A stretch of DNA of 64,000 nt, from positions 41,385-105,384 of the forward strand of contig JANJWO010000074.1 of NCBI GenBank assembly GCA_024709485.1. Direction: 5' to 3'. The notes below the pieces were generated by a model that had not been told where the DNA came from, made no database searches, and saw only the letters and a program-made list of their open reading frames with translations. Position 1 is the stretch's first letter. Every line of letters begins with the position of its first letter. Positions 10,442 to 20,745 of this stretch are shown here, in pieces. Source of the stretch: Hydrogenophilaceae bacterium (GTDB lineage Bacteria; Pseudomonadota; Gammaproteobacteria; Burkholderiales; Thiobacillaceae). The translations under genes were made by a program, and so were the position numbers.

Positions 10442-12598
10442 CTAAGCCCTGCCAACCTCGATCACGCTCTGCACCTGGCCGAGCCGGCTGAGCAGGCGGC
10501 CGATCTGCGCCGCGTCCTTTACTCTGAGGGTGATGGCCATGTTCGCGTACTCGCCGACCGATTCGGTGTTGACCCGCAGCACGTCCACGCGCTCTTTGGT
10601 GAAGACGTCGGAAACGTCGCGCAACAGGCCCTGCCGGTCGAACGCGCGCAGCCTGATCCCGAAGGCGAAGCCGCCTTCGCGCTGCTTTTCGGCCCAGCTC
10701 GCCTGCAGCATGCGGTCCGGGTTGAACTTGGCAAGGTTGGGGCAGGCGCGCCGATGCACGGTCACGCCGCGTCCGACCGTGGTGTAGGCCACGATGGCCG
10801 CCGGCGGCTCCGGTTTGCAGCAGCGCGCCATGGACAGCGGCACGTCGCCCAGGCCCTCGACCAGCACGCCGCTGGAGGATTTTTTCGGCGCCGGCACCTT
10901 GCGCACGGCCGCCGGCGCCGGCGGCGCACCCTGCTCGCGCAGCGCGCGCGCCAGAATCTGCGAGCCGACATCGCCGCGCCCGAGGGCGGCGAGGAATTCG
11001 TCGGCCGCCTTGAATTTCAGCTCCTGCGCGAGCTTGTCCAGCTTGATGTCGCCCACGCCCAGGCGCTTCCTTTCCTTGTCCAGCTGGGTCCGCCCCAGTT
11101 GCGTCAGCTCGCCCTGGTCGCGCTGCTTGAACCAGGTGCGCACCTTGGCGCGCGCGCGGTGGGTGCGCACGTAGCCGAGCTGGGGATTGAGCCAGTCGCG
11201 GCTGGGATTGCCCTGTTTCACGGTCAGGATTTCCACGCGCTGGCCGTTTTCCAGCGGCGTGTTGAGCGGCACCATGACGCCGTCCACGCGCGCGCCGCGG
11301 CAGCGGTGGCCAAGATCGGTGTGCAGCGCGTAGGCGAAATCGATCGGCGTGGCGCCGCGCTCGAGCGCGATCACGCGGCCCAGCGGGGTCAGCACATAAA
11401 CCTGGTCCTGAAACAGCTCGGTGCGGAACTGCGCGGCGAATTCGCTGGCGTCGGCGACATCGTCCTTCCATTCCAGCAGCTGGCGCAGCCAGGCGATCTT
11501 CTCCTCCATGCGCGCGTCGTTGCGGCCGCCTTCCTTGTAGCGCCAGTGCGCGGCCACCCCCAGCTCGGCGTGGCGGTGCATGTCGAAGGTGCGGATCTGC
11601 ACTTCCAGCGCCTTGTCCTCGGGGCCGACCACGGCGGTGTGCAGGCTGCGGTAGTCGTTGCTCTTGGGGTGCGAGATGTAGTCGTCGAACTCGCTGGGAA
11701 TCGGCTGCCACAGGTTGTGCACCACGCCGAGCACGGCATAGCAGTCCGCCTCCTTCTCGACCAGCACGCGCACGGCGCGGATGTCATAGAGCTGCTCGAA
11801 GCCGAGGCTCTTGCGCCGCATCTTGTTGATGATGCTGGCGATGTGCTTGGGCCGCCCCATGACGTCGGCCTTGACGCCGTGCCGCTCCAGCTCCGCCCGC
11901 AGCTTCGCCACCACTTCGGCAATGTAGCGCTCGCGGTCGGTGCGCTTCTCGTCCAGCAGCGACGCGATGCGCCGATAGGTCTCGCCGTCGAGATAGCGGC
12001 AGGCCCAGTCCTCCATCTCCCACTTGACCTGCCACACCCCCAAGCGATTGGCGAGCGGCGCGAACAGCTCGCGCGCCTGGTGGCCGAGCATTTCCTGCAG
12101 CTCCGGCGCCGCCTTCGCCGCGCAGCGCAGCGCATGAGTGCGCTCGGCCAGCTTGACCAGCACCGCGCGCACGTCCTGCACCATGGCCAGCACCATCTGG
12201 CGCAGCGACTCGATCTGCGCCGCCGGCTCCACGTCGAGATCCTGGGTGCCGTGCGCCAGCACCTCGATGCGCGACATGGCCGACACCGCTTTCGCCAGTT
12301 GCGCGGCCTCGCCGAAGGGCTCCAGCAAGTCCGCGGAGACGCGCCCCACCAGCGGATACAGCAAGGTGGCGAGGACGGCCTCGTGCCCAAGCCTCAGCTC
12401 GTCGACGATGCGCGCCGCGCCCACCGCGTGCGCGAACAGGCTGGCGCCGCCAGGCGTTTTCAAGGCAGACAGAGCGGGAAAAGCCAGTTCCAGCGCGCGG
12501 CGCACCTCGGCATCGTTGCCCTCGTCGCCCAGCCACTGACGGGCCTCGTCCACGCTGGCAAGCACAAGGCAGGCGGTTTTCTTGATTTGTTCGACCAT
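10442..12598 (-). CDS. relA: RelA-type (p)ppGpp synthetase
   Basis: YDIRAVRVLVEKEADCYAVLGVVHNLW...EFDDYISHPKSNDYRSLHTAV (EXDD motif), TGS and ACT domains; degenerate HD region. Confidence 0.92.
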   Translation of the reverse strand: MVEQIKKTACLVLASVDEARQWLGDEGNDAEVRRALELAFPALSALKTPGGASLFAHAVGAARIVDELRLGHEAVLATLLYPLVGRVSADLLEPFGEAAQLAKAVSAMSRIEVLAHGTQDLDVEPAAQIESLRQMVLAMVQDVRAVLVKLAERTHALRCAAKAAPELQEMLGHQARELFAPLANRLGVWQVKWEMEDWACRYLDGETYRRIASLLDEKRTDRERYIAEVVAKLRAELERHGVKADVMGRPKHIASIINKMRRKSLGFEQLYDIRAVRVLVEKEADCYAVLGVVHNLWQPIPSEFDDYISHPKSNDYRSLHTAVVGPEDKALEVQIRTFDMHRHAELGVAAHWRYKEGGRNDARMEEKIAWLRQLLEWKDDVADASEFAAQFRTELFQDQVYVLTPLGRVIALERGATPIDFAYALHTDLGHRCRGARVDGVMVPLNTPLENGQRVEILTVKQGNPSRDWLNPQLGYVRTHRARAKVRTWFKQRDQGELTQLGRTQLDKERKRLGVGDIKLDKLAQELKFKAADEFLAALGRGDVGSQILARALREQGAPPAPAAVRKVPAPKKSSSGVLVEGLGDVPLSMARCCKPEPPAAIVAYTTVGRGVTVHRRACPNLAKFNPDRMLQASWAEKQREGGFAFGIRLRAFDRQGLLRDVSDVFTKERVDVLRVNTESVGEYANMAITLRVKDAAQIGRLLSRLGQVQSVIEVGRA

Positions 12599-12754
12599 GC
12601 GCAATTATCCAAAAAAAGCGGTTCGCCACGAAGGGAACCCATGAGCTTCCCGGCCCCGAAAAATCAACCGCGGAAGACTCGGCGTGGAGCGAGGCGGAAT
12701 GGTTTTCCCCAGCGAACTCCGCGCACTTCCGCAGTTGGCTGGCGGTTTTCATGA

Positions 12755-15091
12755 TTATTCCACGACCGGGCGCTGCCAGTACCGTTTGCGCTGCTCGCGC
12801 CAGCGTTCGACGTGGATGCCGCTGTCGGCGAAACGCAGGCGCAGCCAGCCATGCCGGTCGCTGCGATGCAGCGCGGCGCCGCTCTCGGCGAAGCGCCGCA
12901 GCACGTCGGGGTAGGGGTGGCCGTAGCGGTTGCGGTAGCCGAGGGTGAAAACGACCTGCTGCGGCCGCACCGCCGCGACGAATTCCGCGATCGACGAAGT
13001 GCGGCTGCCGTGATGGCCCGCGACCAGCACCGTCGCCGGCAGGCGGTCCGCCACGCGCTCGGTCATTTCCAGTTCGGCGATGCGCTCGGCATCCGCGGTC
13101 AGCAGCAGGCTTTGCGCGCCGCGCGAGATTCTCAGCACGCAGCTTTTGTTGTTGTCGCTGCGCCCGGGCCGGGCATAGGCCTGCTCGGGCGGGTTCAAGA
13201 CCTCGAAGCGCACGCCGTCCCAATCCCAATGCTGGCCGCGGACGCAGGCCTGAAACGGGCGCCGCAGCAAATGATGCTCGGCGGGCAGGGAAGTCAGCAG
13301 CCAGCCGATCTCCTCGTCCCGCATCACCGACGCGGCCCCGCCAGTGTGGTCGAGGTCATCGTGAGTCAGCACCAGGCCGTCGAGACGCGAAATGCCCAGC
13401 GCGCGCAGGCGCGGCAGCACGATCTGCTCGCCGGCATCGTTGTCGCCCAGCGCCGGCCCGGTGTCGTACAGCAGGGTATGGCCGGCGGTGCGGACGAGGA
13501 TGGCCGTGCCCTGCCCCACGTCGAGCACTTCGGCTTCGAAGGTTCCAGGATCCGGATTGGCGACGGCGGGAAACAACAGGGGCAGGAACATGCAGCCGCC
13601 CAGCCAGCGCGCCCGCAGCCCCGGCAACAGCAGCCAGCCGGCGCCGGCCAGGGCGAGCGATACCGCCGCGATTGAAGGCGCGGGCAGCGCCCACGCCGCC
13701 CAGTCGAACGCGGACAGCCATTGCAGCGCGGTTTCCACGTTCTGCATCAGCCAGGCCGCCGGCTGCAACAGCGCCGGCACCAACATGCCCGCCAGCGTCA
13801 GCGGCACCACGCCCATGCTCACCGCCGGGATCGCCAGCGCATTGGCCAGCGGCGAAACCAGCGACAGCTGGTGGAACAAGAGCAGCAGCGCCGGCGCCAG
13901 CACGATGGTCACCGCGGCCTGGGTGCGCAGCCAGGCGGAAACCTTTCCTTCCGCGCCAAGCACGCCCTGAACCGCCCACATCATCGCCGCCAGCGCGCCG
14001 AAGGAGAGCCAGAAGCCCGGCGCCAGCACGGCCCAGGGGTCGAACAGCAGCACGGCGGCGAGCGCCAGCAGCAGCAAGGACGCCGGTCTGGGCTGCCGCT
14101 GCAGCCAGAAGCCCAGCACCAGCACACTGAGCATGAACAGGGTGCGCTGCGCCGGGATCTGGAAGCCCGCCAGCAGGGCATACGCCAAGGCGGCGAGCCA
14201 GCCGAGCAGCAGCGCGGCGCGTCTGGCCGGCAGGCGCAGCACCAGCGCCGGCGCTCGCCGCCACAGCGCATAGGCGAGCCCGCCGATCAGGGTGGCGAAC
14301 AGGGTGATGTGCAGCCCGGAAATGCTCATCAGGTGGCTGGTGCCGGTGCGGTTGTAGACGCGCCAGTTGCCGTGCGGGACGGCGTTCTGGTCGCCCACCG
14401 CCAGGGCGGTGATGACGCCGGCCTGCGGATGCCCGCCCAGCGCTTGCGCGATGCGCTGGCGCATGGCTTCGCGCAGGCGCTGCACAAGATCGAGCGGCCG
14501 GCCGCTCTCGCCCAGCCGCACCGCGCCGCCCTTCTCGCGCACATAACCGGTGGCGCGAATGTTCTGCTGCAGCAGCCAGGCTTCGTAATCGAAGCCGTCC
14601 GGGTTGGCCGTGCCATGCGGGCGCTTCAGGCGCACGCTGAACTGCCAGCGCTCGCCGGCCGCAAGGCGCCGCGGGGCCCGCTCGCCGGCCCACTCGGGCG
14701 CCGGCCATGACAGCCGCAGGTTCGCCGGCGCCGTGGCGCCCGGGGTCAGCAGCTTTTCCACGCGGAAATCGAAGCGCTCGCCGTGCGCGTCGCGATCGGG
14801 CAGGCCGGCAACGACGCCGACGACCTGGAGATCCACGCCCTCCCAGGCCGGCGGCAGCGCGTCCGCCATGCGCAGCTGCGCGCGCGTGCCCGCCCAGGCA
14901 AAGCCCAGCGCCGCGCAGACGAGGATCAGAAGAAATTGCCGCGCATAGCCTTGCATGCCGCCCCTGCCCGCGGGCAGGAGCAGCGGCGTCAAGACCAGCG
15001 GCAGCAGCCAGAGCCATTGCCGGCCCGGCAATTCCGGCTGCTGTTGCAGCAGCCACACCCCTGCGGCGAAGGCAACGAGGCGGGACCGCAT
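12755..15091 (-). CDS. comEC: DNA internalization-related competence protein ComEC/Rec2
   Basis: GTSHLMSISGLHITLFATLIGGL and metallo-beta-lactamase domain VLTHDDLDHTGGAASV, VAGHHGSRTSS. Confidence 0.95.
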   Translation of the reverse strand: MRSRLVAFAAGVWLLQQQPELPGRQWLWLLPLVLTPLLLPAGRGGMQGYARQFLLILVCAALGFAWAGTRAQLRMADALPPAWEGVDLQVVGVVAGLPDRDAHGERFDFRVEKLLTPGATAPANLRLSWPAPEWAGERAPRRLAAGERWQFSVRLKRPHGTANPDGFDYEAWLLQQNIRATGYVREKGGAVRLGESGRPLDLVQRLREAMRQRIAQALGGHPQAGVITALAVGDQNAVPHGNWRVYNRTGTSHLMSISGLHITLFATLIGGLAYALWRRAPALVLRLPARRAALLLGWLAALAYALLAGFQIPAQRTLFMLSVLVLGFWLQRQPRPASLLLLALAAVLLFDPWAVLAPGFWLSFGALAAMMWAVQGVLGAEGKVSAWLRTQAAVTIVLAPALLLLFHQLSLVSPLANALAIPAVSMGVVPLTLAGMLVPALLQPAAWLMQNVETALQWLSAFDWAAWALPAPSIAAVSLALAGAGWLLLPGLRARWLGGCMFLPLLFPAVANPDPGTFEAEVLDVGQGTAILVRTAGHTLLYDTGPALGDNDAGEQIVLPRLRALGISRLDGLVLTHDDLDHTGGAASVMRDEEIGWLLTSLPAEHHLLRRPFQACVRGQHWDWDGVRFEVLNPPEQAYARPGRSDNNKSCVLRISRGAQSLLLTADAERIAELEMTERVADRLPATVLVAGHHGSRTSSIAEFVAAVRPQQVVFTLGYRNRYGHPYPDVLRRFAESGAALHRSDRHGWLRLRFADSGIHVERWREQRKRYWQRPVVE

Positions 15092-15107
15092 GCGGCGGAA
15101 ATGAAAA

Positions 15108-15731
15108 TCAGGCCCGGGCCTTGGTGATCAGGCGCTCGATCTCGGCGAAGGTCTGGGCGATCTGCGGGACGGACAGGTCGCTGTCGAGCTGCCGCGCAAT
15201 CTGCGCGGCGGAAAAGATGCCGCGCAGGGCCTGGGCGCGGTCGTCCCCCGGCAGGCGGTCCGCCACCAGCGCATGCTGGCGGCCGGACTGCCGCAGGGTG
15301 GCGACGATGTGGCCGACCGCGGCTTTTTCCACATCCTCCATGCACAGCACTTCGAGCTGGTCGTGGCCGGTCATGATGTCGCGCACCTGGAGGTCGCGGT
15401 AAACCCCGCCGCGCTGCTGGATCAGCTTCATCGGCTTCGGTCCCTGCAGATCGGTGGACGTGACGATGCCGGTGATGTCCTCCTGGTCATCGGTCACCAG
15501 CAGCATGCGCACGCCGCGCTGCCTCATGCGCTGGCTGGCGATCTCGATGCTGATCTCGGGGCGGATGGTGACGGCGGAAACCTTCTTGAGGTCCGTCATG
15601 ACCGTGATGGCCGGATCGGCCAGGCTGACGGTGTCGGAATAGACTTTCTCGATGCGATGCAGGGCGATGCCTTTTTTCAGGGTGAGCGCCTTGATCGGGT
15701 TGTACTGCTTGTCAGCCTTATTGTCAGCCAT
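15108..15731 (-). CDS. CBS domain-containing protein
   Basis: MADNKADKQYNPIKALTLKKGIALHRIEKV...LLVTDDQEDITGIVTSTDL...VRDIMTG. Confidence 0.8.
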   Translation of the reverse strand: MADNKADKQYNPIKALTLKKGIALHRIEKVYSDTVSLADPAITVMTDLKKVSAVTIRPEISIEIASQRMRQRGVRMLLVTDDQEDITGIVTSTDLQGPKPMKLIQQRGGVYRDLQVRDIMTGHDQLEVLCMEDVEKAAVGHIVATLRQSGRQHALVADRLPGDDRAQALRGIFSAAQIARQLDSDLSVPQIAQTFAEIERLITKARA

Positions 15732-15819
15732 GTCGTCCTCGTTATCAGTATGGAATAAGGCAAAGCGTAACACCGTCGCGCAAGGCGTCTAATCCAAGTT
15801 TTTTATTGCCGGCAAAAAC

Positions 15820-16548
15820 TTACAAGGGCAGCAGGCGCCCGTCCACCAGGCGCAGTTGACGATCCATCCTGCGCGCCAGTTCGACATCGTGGGTGACGAT
15901 GACCAGGCTGGTGCCGAGTTCCTGCTGCAGCTCCTGCATCAGGCCGAACACCGACTCGGCGGTCTGGCGGTCGAGGTTGCCGGTGGGCTCGTCGGCCATC
16001 ACGCAGGCCGGCCGCGTGACCAGCGCGCGCGCGATCGCGGTGCGCTGGCGCTCGCCGCCGGAAAGCTCGGACGGCAGGTGGTCCAGGCGATGCCCCATCC
16101 CCACCCGGCCCAGCGTCTGCGCCGCGATTTCGCGCGCCTCGCGCATGCCCAGGCGGCGGATCAGCAGCGGCATGGCGGCATTGTCCAGTGCGGTGAATTC
16201 GGGCAGCAGGTGGTGGAACTGGTAGACGAAGCCCAGCGCGCGGTTGCGCAACTCGCAGCGTTCGGCCTCGCCGAGCTGGAACTGGTCGCGGCCGAGCAGT
16301 TCCACCGAACCGCCGGTGGGCGCATCCAGCCCGCCCAGCAGATGCAGCAGCGTGGACTTGCCCGAACCGGAAGCGCCGAGGATGGCGAGCGATTCGCCCC
16401 TGTTCACGGCGAGGTCGACGCCGGCCAGCACCGGCACTTCGACCCGGCCCTGGAAGAAGCTTTTCTTCAGGCCGGCGCAGCGCAGCACGACGCCGTTGCC
16501 CGCGGCGCCGCTTTCCTGCGCGCCATCACTCTTGTTCCCGTTATTCAT
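15820..16548 (-). CDS. lolD: Lipoprotein-releasing ABC transporter ATP-binding protein
   Basis: Walker [43 protein letters not shown]; next to lolC. Confidence 0.95.
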   Translation of the reverse strand: MNNGNKSDGAQESGAAGNGVVLRCAGLKKSFFQGRVEVPVLAGVDLAVNRGESLAILGASGSGKSTLLHLLGGLDAPTGGSVELLGRDQFQLGEAERCELRNRALGFVYQFHHLLPEFTALDNAAMPLLIRRLGMREAREIAAQTLGRVGMGHRLDHLPSELSGGERQRTAIARALVTRPACVMADEPTGNLDRQTAESVFGLMQELQQELGTSLVIVTHDVELARRMDRQLRLVDGRLLPL

Positions 16549-17782
16549 AGCGCAGCGACTCCGCGGGGTTGAGCCGGGAGGCGCGCCAGCTCGGATAGAG
16601 CGTGGCGAGCAGCGACAGCAGCAGCGACACCCCGGCGATGATCTCGACGTCGGCCCATTCGAGCTTGGAGGGCAGCTCGCTGATGTAGTAAACGTCGGCC
16701 GGGAACAGATCCATGCCCAGCGCCTTTTCGAGCATGGGCACGACGGTTTCCAGGTTGAGCGCGCCCAGCACGCCCAGGCTCACGCCGGCCAGGGTGCCGA
16801 GCACGCCGATGAAGGCGCCCTGGATGATGAAGATTTTCATGATGCTAAGGGGCCGCGCGCCCAATGTCCTGAGGATGGCGATATCCGACTGCTTGTCGGT
16901 CACCGCCATCACCAGGGCGGAGACGATGTTGAACGCCGCCACCGCGACGATGAGCAGCAGAATCAGGAACATCATGCGCTTCTCGATCGCCACCGCGCGG
17001 AAAAAATTGGCGTGGCTGGTGGTCCAGTCAGAAACGAAATGGTCCGGCATGCGCTCGGCCAGATCGCGCGTCACCCAGGGCGCGCGGAAAATATCCTTGA
17101 TCCTGAGCCTCAAGCCCGACACCTCATCGCCCAGGCGCGCGAGCTTCTGCGCATCCTGCAGGTGGATGAGCGCGAGCCCGGAATCGTATTCGTACATGCC
17201 GGCGCTGAAAATGCCGGTCACCGTGAACTGCTTCATGCGCGGTAGCACCCCCGCCGGCGTGATGTTGCCCTGCGGGGTGATCACCGTGAGCTTGTCGCCG
17301 ACCCCGGCACCCAGGGCCTGCGCCAGCTCCAGCCCGAGGACGATGCCCCACTCGCCCGGCTTCAAGTCGTCGAGACTGCCCAGGCGCATGTGCGTGGCGA
17401 GGTCGGTCACCTGCGCCTCCTCCTCGGGCAGGATGCCGCGGATCACCGCGCCGCGCACGTTGCCGCCCAGGGCCAGCATGCCCTGGTTCATCACGAACGG
17501 CGCGCTGGCGACGACTTCGGGATCGGCTTTCACCTGCTGCGCCACCTGCCGCCAGTCCGCCAAAGCATCGCCCGCGCCGGTCACCTCCACGTGCGAGGCG
17601 ACGCCCAGGATGCGGGTGCGCAGCTCCTGCTGGAAGCCGTTCATCACCGACAGCACGATGATGAGCGCGGCCACGCCGAGCACGATGCCGGCCATGGACA
17701 CGAAGGAGATGAAGGAGATGAAATTGTTGCGGCGCTTGGCGTGGGTGTAGCGCAGGCCAATCAGCAGTTCGTAGGGCTTCAC
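16541..17782 (-). CDS. lolC: Lipoprotein-releasing ABC transporter permease (LolC/E)
   Basis: [51 protein letters not shown]. Confidence 0.94.
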   Translation of the reverse strand: MKPYELLIGLRYTHAKRRNNFISFISFVSMAGIVLGVAALIIVLSVMNGFQQELRTRILGVASHVEVTGAGDALADWRQVAQQVKADPEVVASAPFVMNQGMLALGGNVRGAVIRGILPEEEAQVTDLATHMRLGSLDDLKPGEWGIVLGLELAQALGAGVGDKLTVITPQGNITPAGVLPRMKQFTVTGIFSAGMYEYDSGLALIHLQDAQKLARLGDEVSGLRLRIKDIFRAPWVTRDLAERMPDHFVSDWTTSHANFFRAVAIEKRMMFLILLLIVAVAAFNIVSALVMAVTDKQSDIAILRTLGARPLSIMKIFIIQGAFIGVLGTLAGVSLGVLGALNLETVVPMLEKALGMDLFPADVYYISELPSKLEWADVEIIAGVSLLLSLLATLYPSWRASRLNPAESLRYE

Positions 17783-17825
17783 TTAGGCTCGCTCTTGTCG
17801 ATTGCACGTGAGCTTAGCACGGGAA

Positions 17826-18245
17826 TCAGTCGCCCAAGAGATGCAGCATGACATTGCGGCGCTGGCCGGAACTTCTGTGTTCGAACACATAGACGCCCTG
17901 CCAGACGCCCAGCGCCAGGGCGCCGGCGACCAGCGGGATCGACAGGCTGGTCTGGGTCAGCGCCGCGCGCACGTGCGCCGGCATGTCGTCGGGCCCTTCG
18001 GTGGTGTGGTCGTAGATCGGGTCGCCCTCCGGCACTAGGCGCGCGAAGAACTTCTCCAGGTCGCTCTGTACGTCCGGATCGGCGTTTTCCTGGATGACCA
18101 GGCTGGCGGAAGTGTGCTGCATGAACACAGTCAGGAGGCCCTGGCGCATGCCGCTCTCCGCCACCCAGGACTCGACCTGGCGGCTGATCGAATACAGGCC
18201 CTTGCCGCGGGTGGAAAGGGATAACTGGTGGGAAAGCTGTCGCAT
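17826..18245 (-). CDS. YjbQ/UPF0047 family protein
   Basis: GLLTVFMQHTSASLVIQENADPDVQSDLEKFFARLVPEGDPIYDHTTEGPDDMPAHVRAAL. Confidence 0.93.
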   Translation of the reverse strand: MRQLSHQLSLSTRGKGLYSISRQVESWVAESGMRQGLLTVFMQHTSASLVIQENADPDVQSDLEKFFARLVPEGDPIYDHTTEGPDDMPAHVRAALTQTSLSIPLVAGALALGVWQGVYVFEHRSSGQRRNVMLHLLGD

Positions 18246-18274
18246 CGGCGAATTTTAATCTTTACACTTGCCGG

Positions 18275-19303
18275 ATGCTGAAAATCGTCTTCCCAGAGTT
18301 CGTCCGCAGCGACGCAATTCTCGACCTGCTGGACGCGCCGCGCCTGAACGGGCTGGACTTGCTGCTCGCCCGCGCCAGGCATGAACCCAGCGCGCAAACG
18401 GACATGGAAAGCCTGCTATGCGGGGAGTTCGGCATCGCTCGCCAGCTGGATTGGCCCATCGCTTCAATCAGCCTGTGCGCAAGCGGCCTCGAAACCGCGA
18501 ACGACTACTGGCTGCGCGCCGACCCGGTACACCTGCGCATCGAGCGCGACCGCGTGATCCTGACCGAGATTCCCGAACCAGGCCCGGAAGAAGCGAGAGT
18601 GTTGTGCGAGGCGCTCGCTGCGCACTTCGGCGAAGCTTTCGCCCCGCAGCCGCTGCGCCCGGATGCATGGGTGGTGCGCATCGCCGAGGAACGGGGCATA
18701 TCCACCACGCCGCTGTCGCTGGCCGCAGGGCAGCACATCGACCCGCTCTTGCCCGCCGGCGACAACGCCCGGGAGTGGCGCAAACTGCTCAACGAAGTCC
18801 AGATGCTGCTGTTCAGCCACCCGGTCAACCAGGCGCGCGAAGCGCGCGGCGAACTTGCCATCAACTCGGTGTGGCTGTGGGGCGGCGGCCGCCTGCCCGA
18901 AGCCCGGCCAAGCGCGCGCGCCGTGTTGTGCGACCAGCCCGACTGGCGCGCGCTGGCGCAACATGCCGGCGCAGAGCCGGGCATGCTGCCGGAAAAATGG
19001 AACACGGAGATATCCGAAGACGCGCTGGTCATTTTCGATGCGCCACAGCGGCATCTGCGCCGCGGCGATTTCGATAGCTGGCTCAAGGCCATGCGGGATT
19101 TCGAACAGCACTGGCTCGGCCCCTTGCTCGCTGCCGGACGCTCGTTCGAGCTGATCGATCCCCTGCAGGGCGTGAAGCTCGTCTGGCGCAGCGCCTACCG
19201 CTGGAAGTTCTGGCGCCGTGCACCGAAACCCGTGCAGCAGGGATTCAAGATGCAACAGCCTGCCGCCGATGCCGGCATCGACGCCTTCGGCAACCGCTAT
19301 TGA
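18275..19303 (+). CDS. Conserved betaproteobacterial protein (phosphoglycerate mutase-like / RpfE-like annotation)
   Basis: ORF with RBS region; PVNQAREARGELAINSVWLWGGG...; family name from memory only. Confidence 0.6.
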   Translation: MLKIVFPEFVRSDAILDLLDAPRLNGLDLLLARARHEPSAQTDMESLLCGEFGIARQLDWPIASISLCASGLETANDYWLRADPVHLRIERDRVILTEIPEPGPEEARVLCEALAAHFGEAFAPQPLRPDAWVVRIAEERGISTTPLSLAAGQHIDPLLPAGDNAREWRKLLNEVQMLLFSHPVNQAREARGELAINSVWLWGGGRLPEARPSARAVLCDQPDWRALAQHAGAEPGMLPEKWNTEISEDALVIFDAPQRHLRRGDFDSWLKAMRDFEQHWLGPLLAAGRSFELIDPLQGVKLVWRSAYRWKFWRRAPKPVQQGFKMQQPAADAGIDAFGNRY

Positions 19304-19410
19304 AAAAGGCAAAACAAAATCATTCACACGGAGGCAGCAGAGGGAACAGAGGAGAGCTTTCTTGCTGGTTTTCCTCCGTTACCTCTGTTACCTCTGTGTA
19401 AAAAGCTCTT

Positions 19411-20745
19411 TCAGACTTTTTCCGCCCACAGGTCATGCTCGGTCGCATCGGTGATGCGCACCTTCACGAACTCGCCGGGCTTAAGGTTTTCCGCGTCGGG
19501 AATAAACACCACGCCGTCGATCTCGGGCGCGTCGGCCGGCGAGCGCGCGACGGCGTCGCCCTCCTCGTCGATCTCGTCCACCAGCACCGTCATTTCGCGG
19601 CCGATCTTGGCTTCCAGCCGGCGCGCGGAAATCTCCGCCTGCTTTTCCATGAAGCGGGCGCGTCGTGCTTCCTTCACTGCCTCGGGCACGGCACCCGGCA
19701 GTTCGTTGGCCTGGGCGCCCGCCACCGGCGAATAGGCGAAGCAGCCGACGCGGTCGAGCTGGGCCTCGTCGAGGAAATCCAGCAGTTCCTCGAACTCGGC
19801 TTCCGTCTCGCCGGGAAAGCCGACGATGAAGGTCGAGCGCAAAGTCAGCTCGGGGCAGGCCGCGCGCCAGGCCTGGATGCGGTCCAGCGTCTTTTCCGCC
19901 GCCGCCGGGCGCTTCATGAGTTTCAATATGCGCGGGCTGGCATGCTGGAAGGGGATGTCGAGATACGGCAGCACCCGGCCGTCCTGCATCAGCGGAATGA
20001 CCTCGTCCACGTGCGGATAGGGATAGACGTAGTGCAGCCGCACCCAGGCGCCGAGTTCGCCCAATGCCGCCACCAGCTCGGTCATGCGCGTCTTCAACGG
20101 CCGGCCGTTCCAGAAACCGGTGCGGTATTTCACGTCGACGCCGTAGGCGCTGGTGTCCTGCGAAATCACCAGCAGCTCCTTGACGCCGGCCTTCACCAGC
20201 GTCTCGGCCTCATGCATCACCTCGCCCACCGGCCGCGAAACCAGGTCGCCGCGCAAGGACGGAATGATGCAGAAGCTGCAGCGGTGGTTGCAGCCCTCGG
20301 AAATCTTGAGGTAAGCGTAGTGATTGGGCGTGAGGCGCACGCCCTGCGGCGGGATCAGGTCGGTGTAGGGATCGTGCGGCTTGGGCAGCTGCGCGTGCAC
20401 CGCGGCCATCACCGCCTCGGTCGCCTGCGGGCCGGTCACCGCCAGCACCGCAGGATGCGCGGCCTCGATCACCCCTTCGCGCGCGCCCAGGCAGCCGGTG
20501 ACGATGACCTTGCCAGTCTCGCGCAGGGCCTCGCCGATGGCGTCGAGCGACTCCTCGACGGCGGCGTCGATGAAGCCGCAGGTGTTCACCACCACCACGT
20601 CGGCATCCTGGTAGGAAGACGAAATCAGGTAGCCTTCGGCGCGCAGCTGGGTGAGAATGCGCTCGGAATCCGAGGTCGCCTTGGGACACCCTAGAGACGT
20701 GAAACCTATACTGGGTGGGCGCTTGGGTTTATGATGCTGCGGCAT
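19411..20745 (-). CDS. rimO: Ribosomal protein S12 methylthiotransferase RimO, 5' end replaced by phage sequence
   Basis: [22 protein letters not shown], radical [18 protein letters not shown] domain. First ~22 codons upstream of the junction (20680-20745) are phage-derived. Confidence 0.95.
   Translation of the reverse strand: MPQHHKPKRPPSIGFTSLGCPKATSDSERILTQLRAEGYLISSSYQDADVVVVNTCGFIDAAVEESLDAIGEALRETGKVIVTGCLGAREGVIEAAHPAVLAVTGPQATEAVMAAVHAQLPKPHDPYTDLIPPQGVRLTPNHYAYLKISEGCNHRCSFCIIPSLRGDLVSRPVGEVMHEAETLVKAGVKELLVISQDTSAYGVDVKYRTGFWNGRPLKTRMTELVAALGELGAWVRLHYVYPYPHVDEVIPLMQDGRVLPYLDIPFQHASPRILKLMKRPAAAEKTLDRIQAWRAACPELTLRSTFIVGFPGETEAEFEELLDFLDEAQLDRVGCFAYSPVAGAQANELPGAVPEAVKEARRARFMEKQAEISARRLEAKIGREMTVLVDEIDEEGDAVARSPADAPEIDGVVFIPDAENLKPGEFVKVRITDATEHDLWAEKV
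20680..20700 (-). other. attL region (phage-derived rimO 5' sequence joined to host rimO)
   Basis: Coding strand ACG TCT CTA GGG TGT CCC AAG | GCG ACC; compare attR ..GTT TCG CTG GGC TGC CCG AAG | ATG CTT. Confidence 0.85.

Noticed and set aside
10268-12754. 828-aa + strand ORF antisense to relA
   Set aside because: Shadow ORF of a high-GC coding strand; relA domains are clear on the minus strand.
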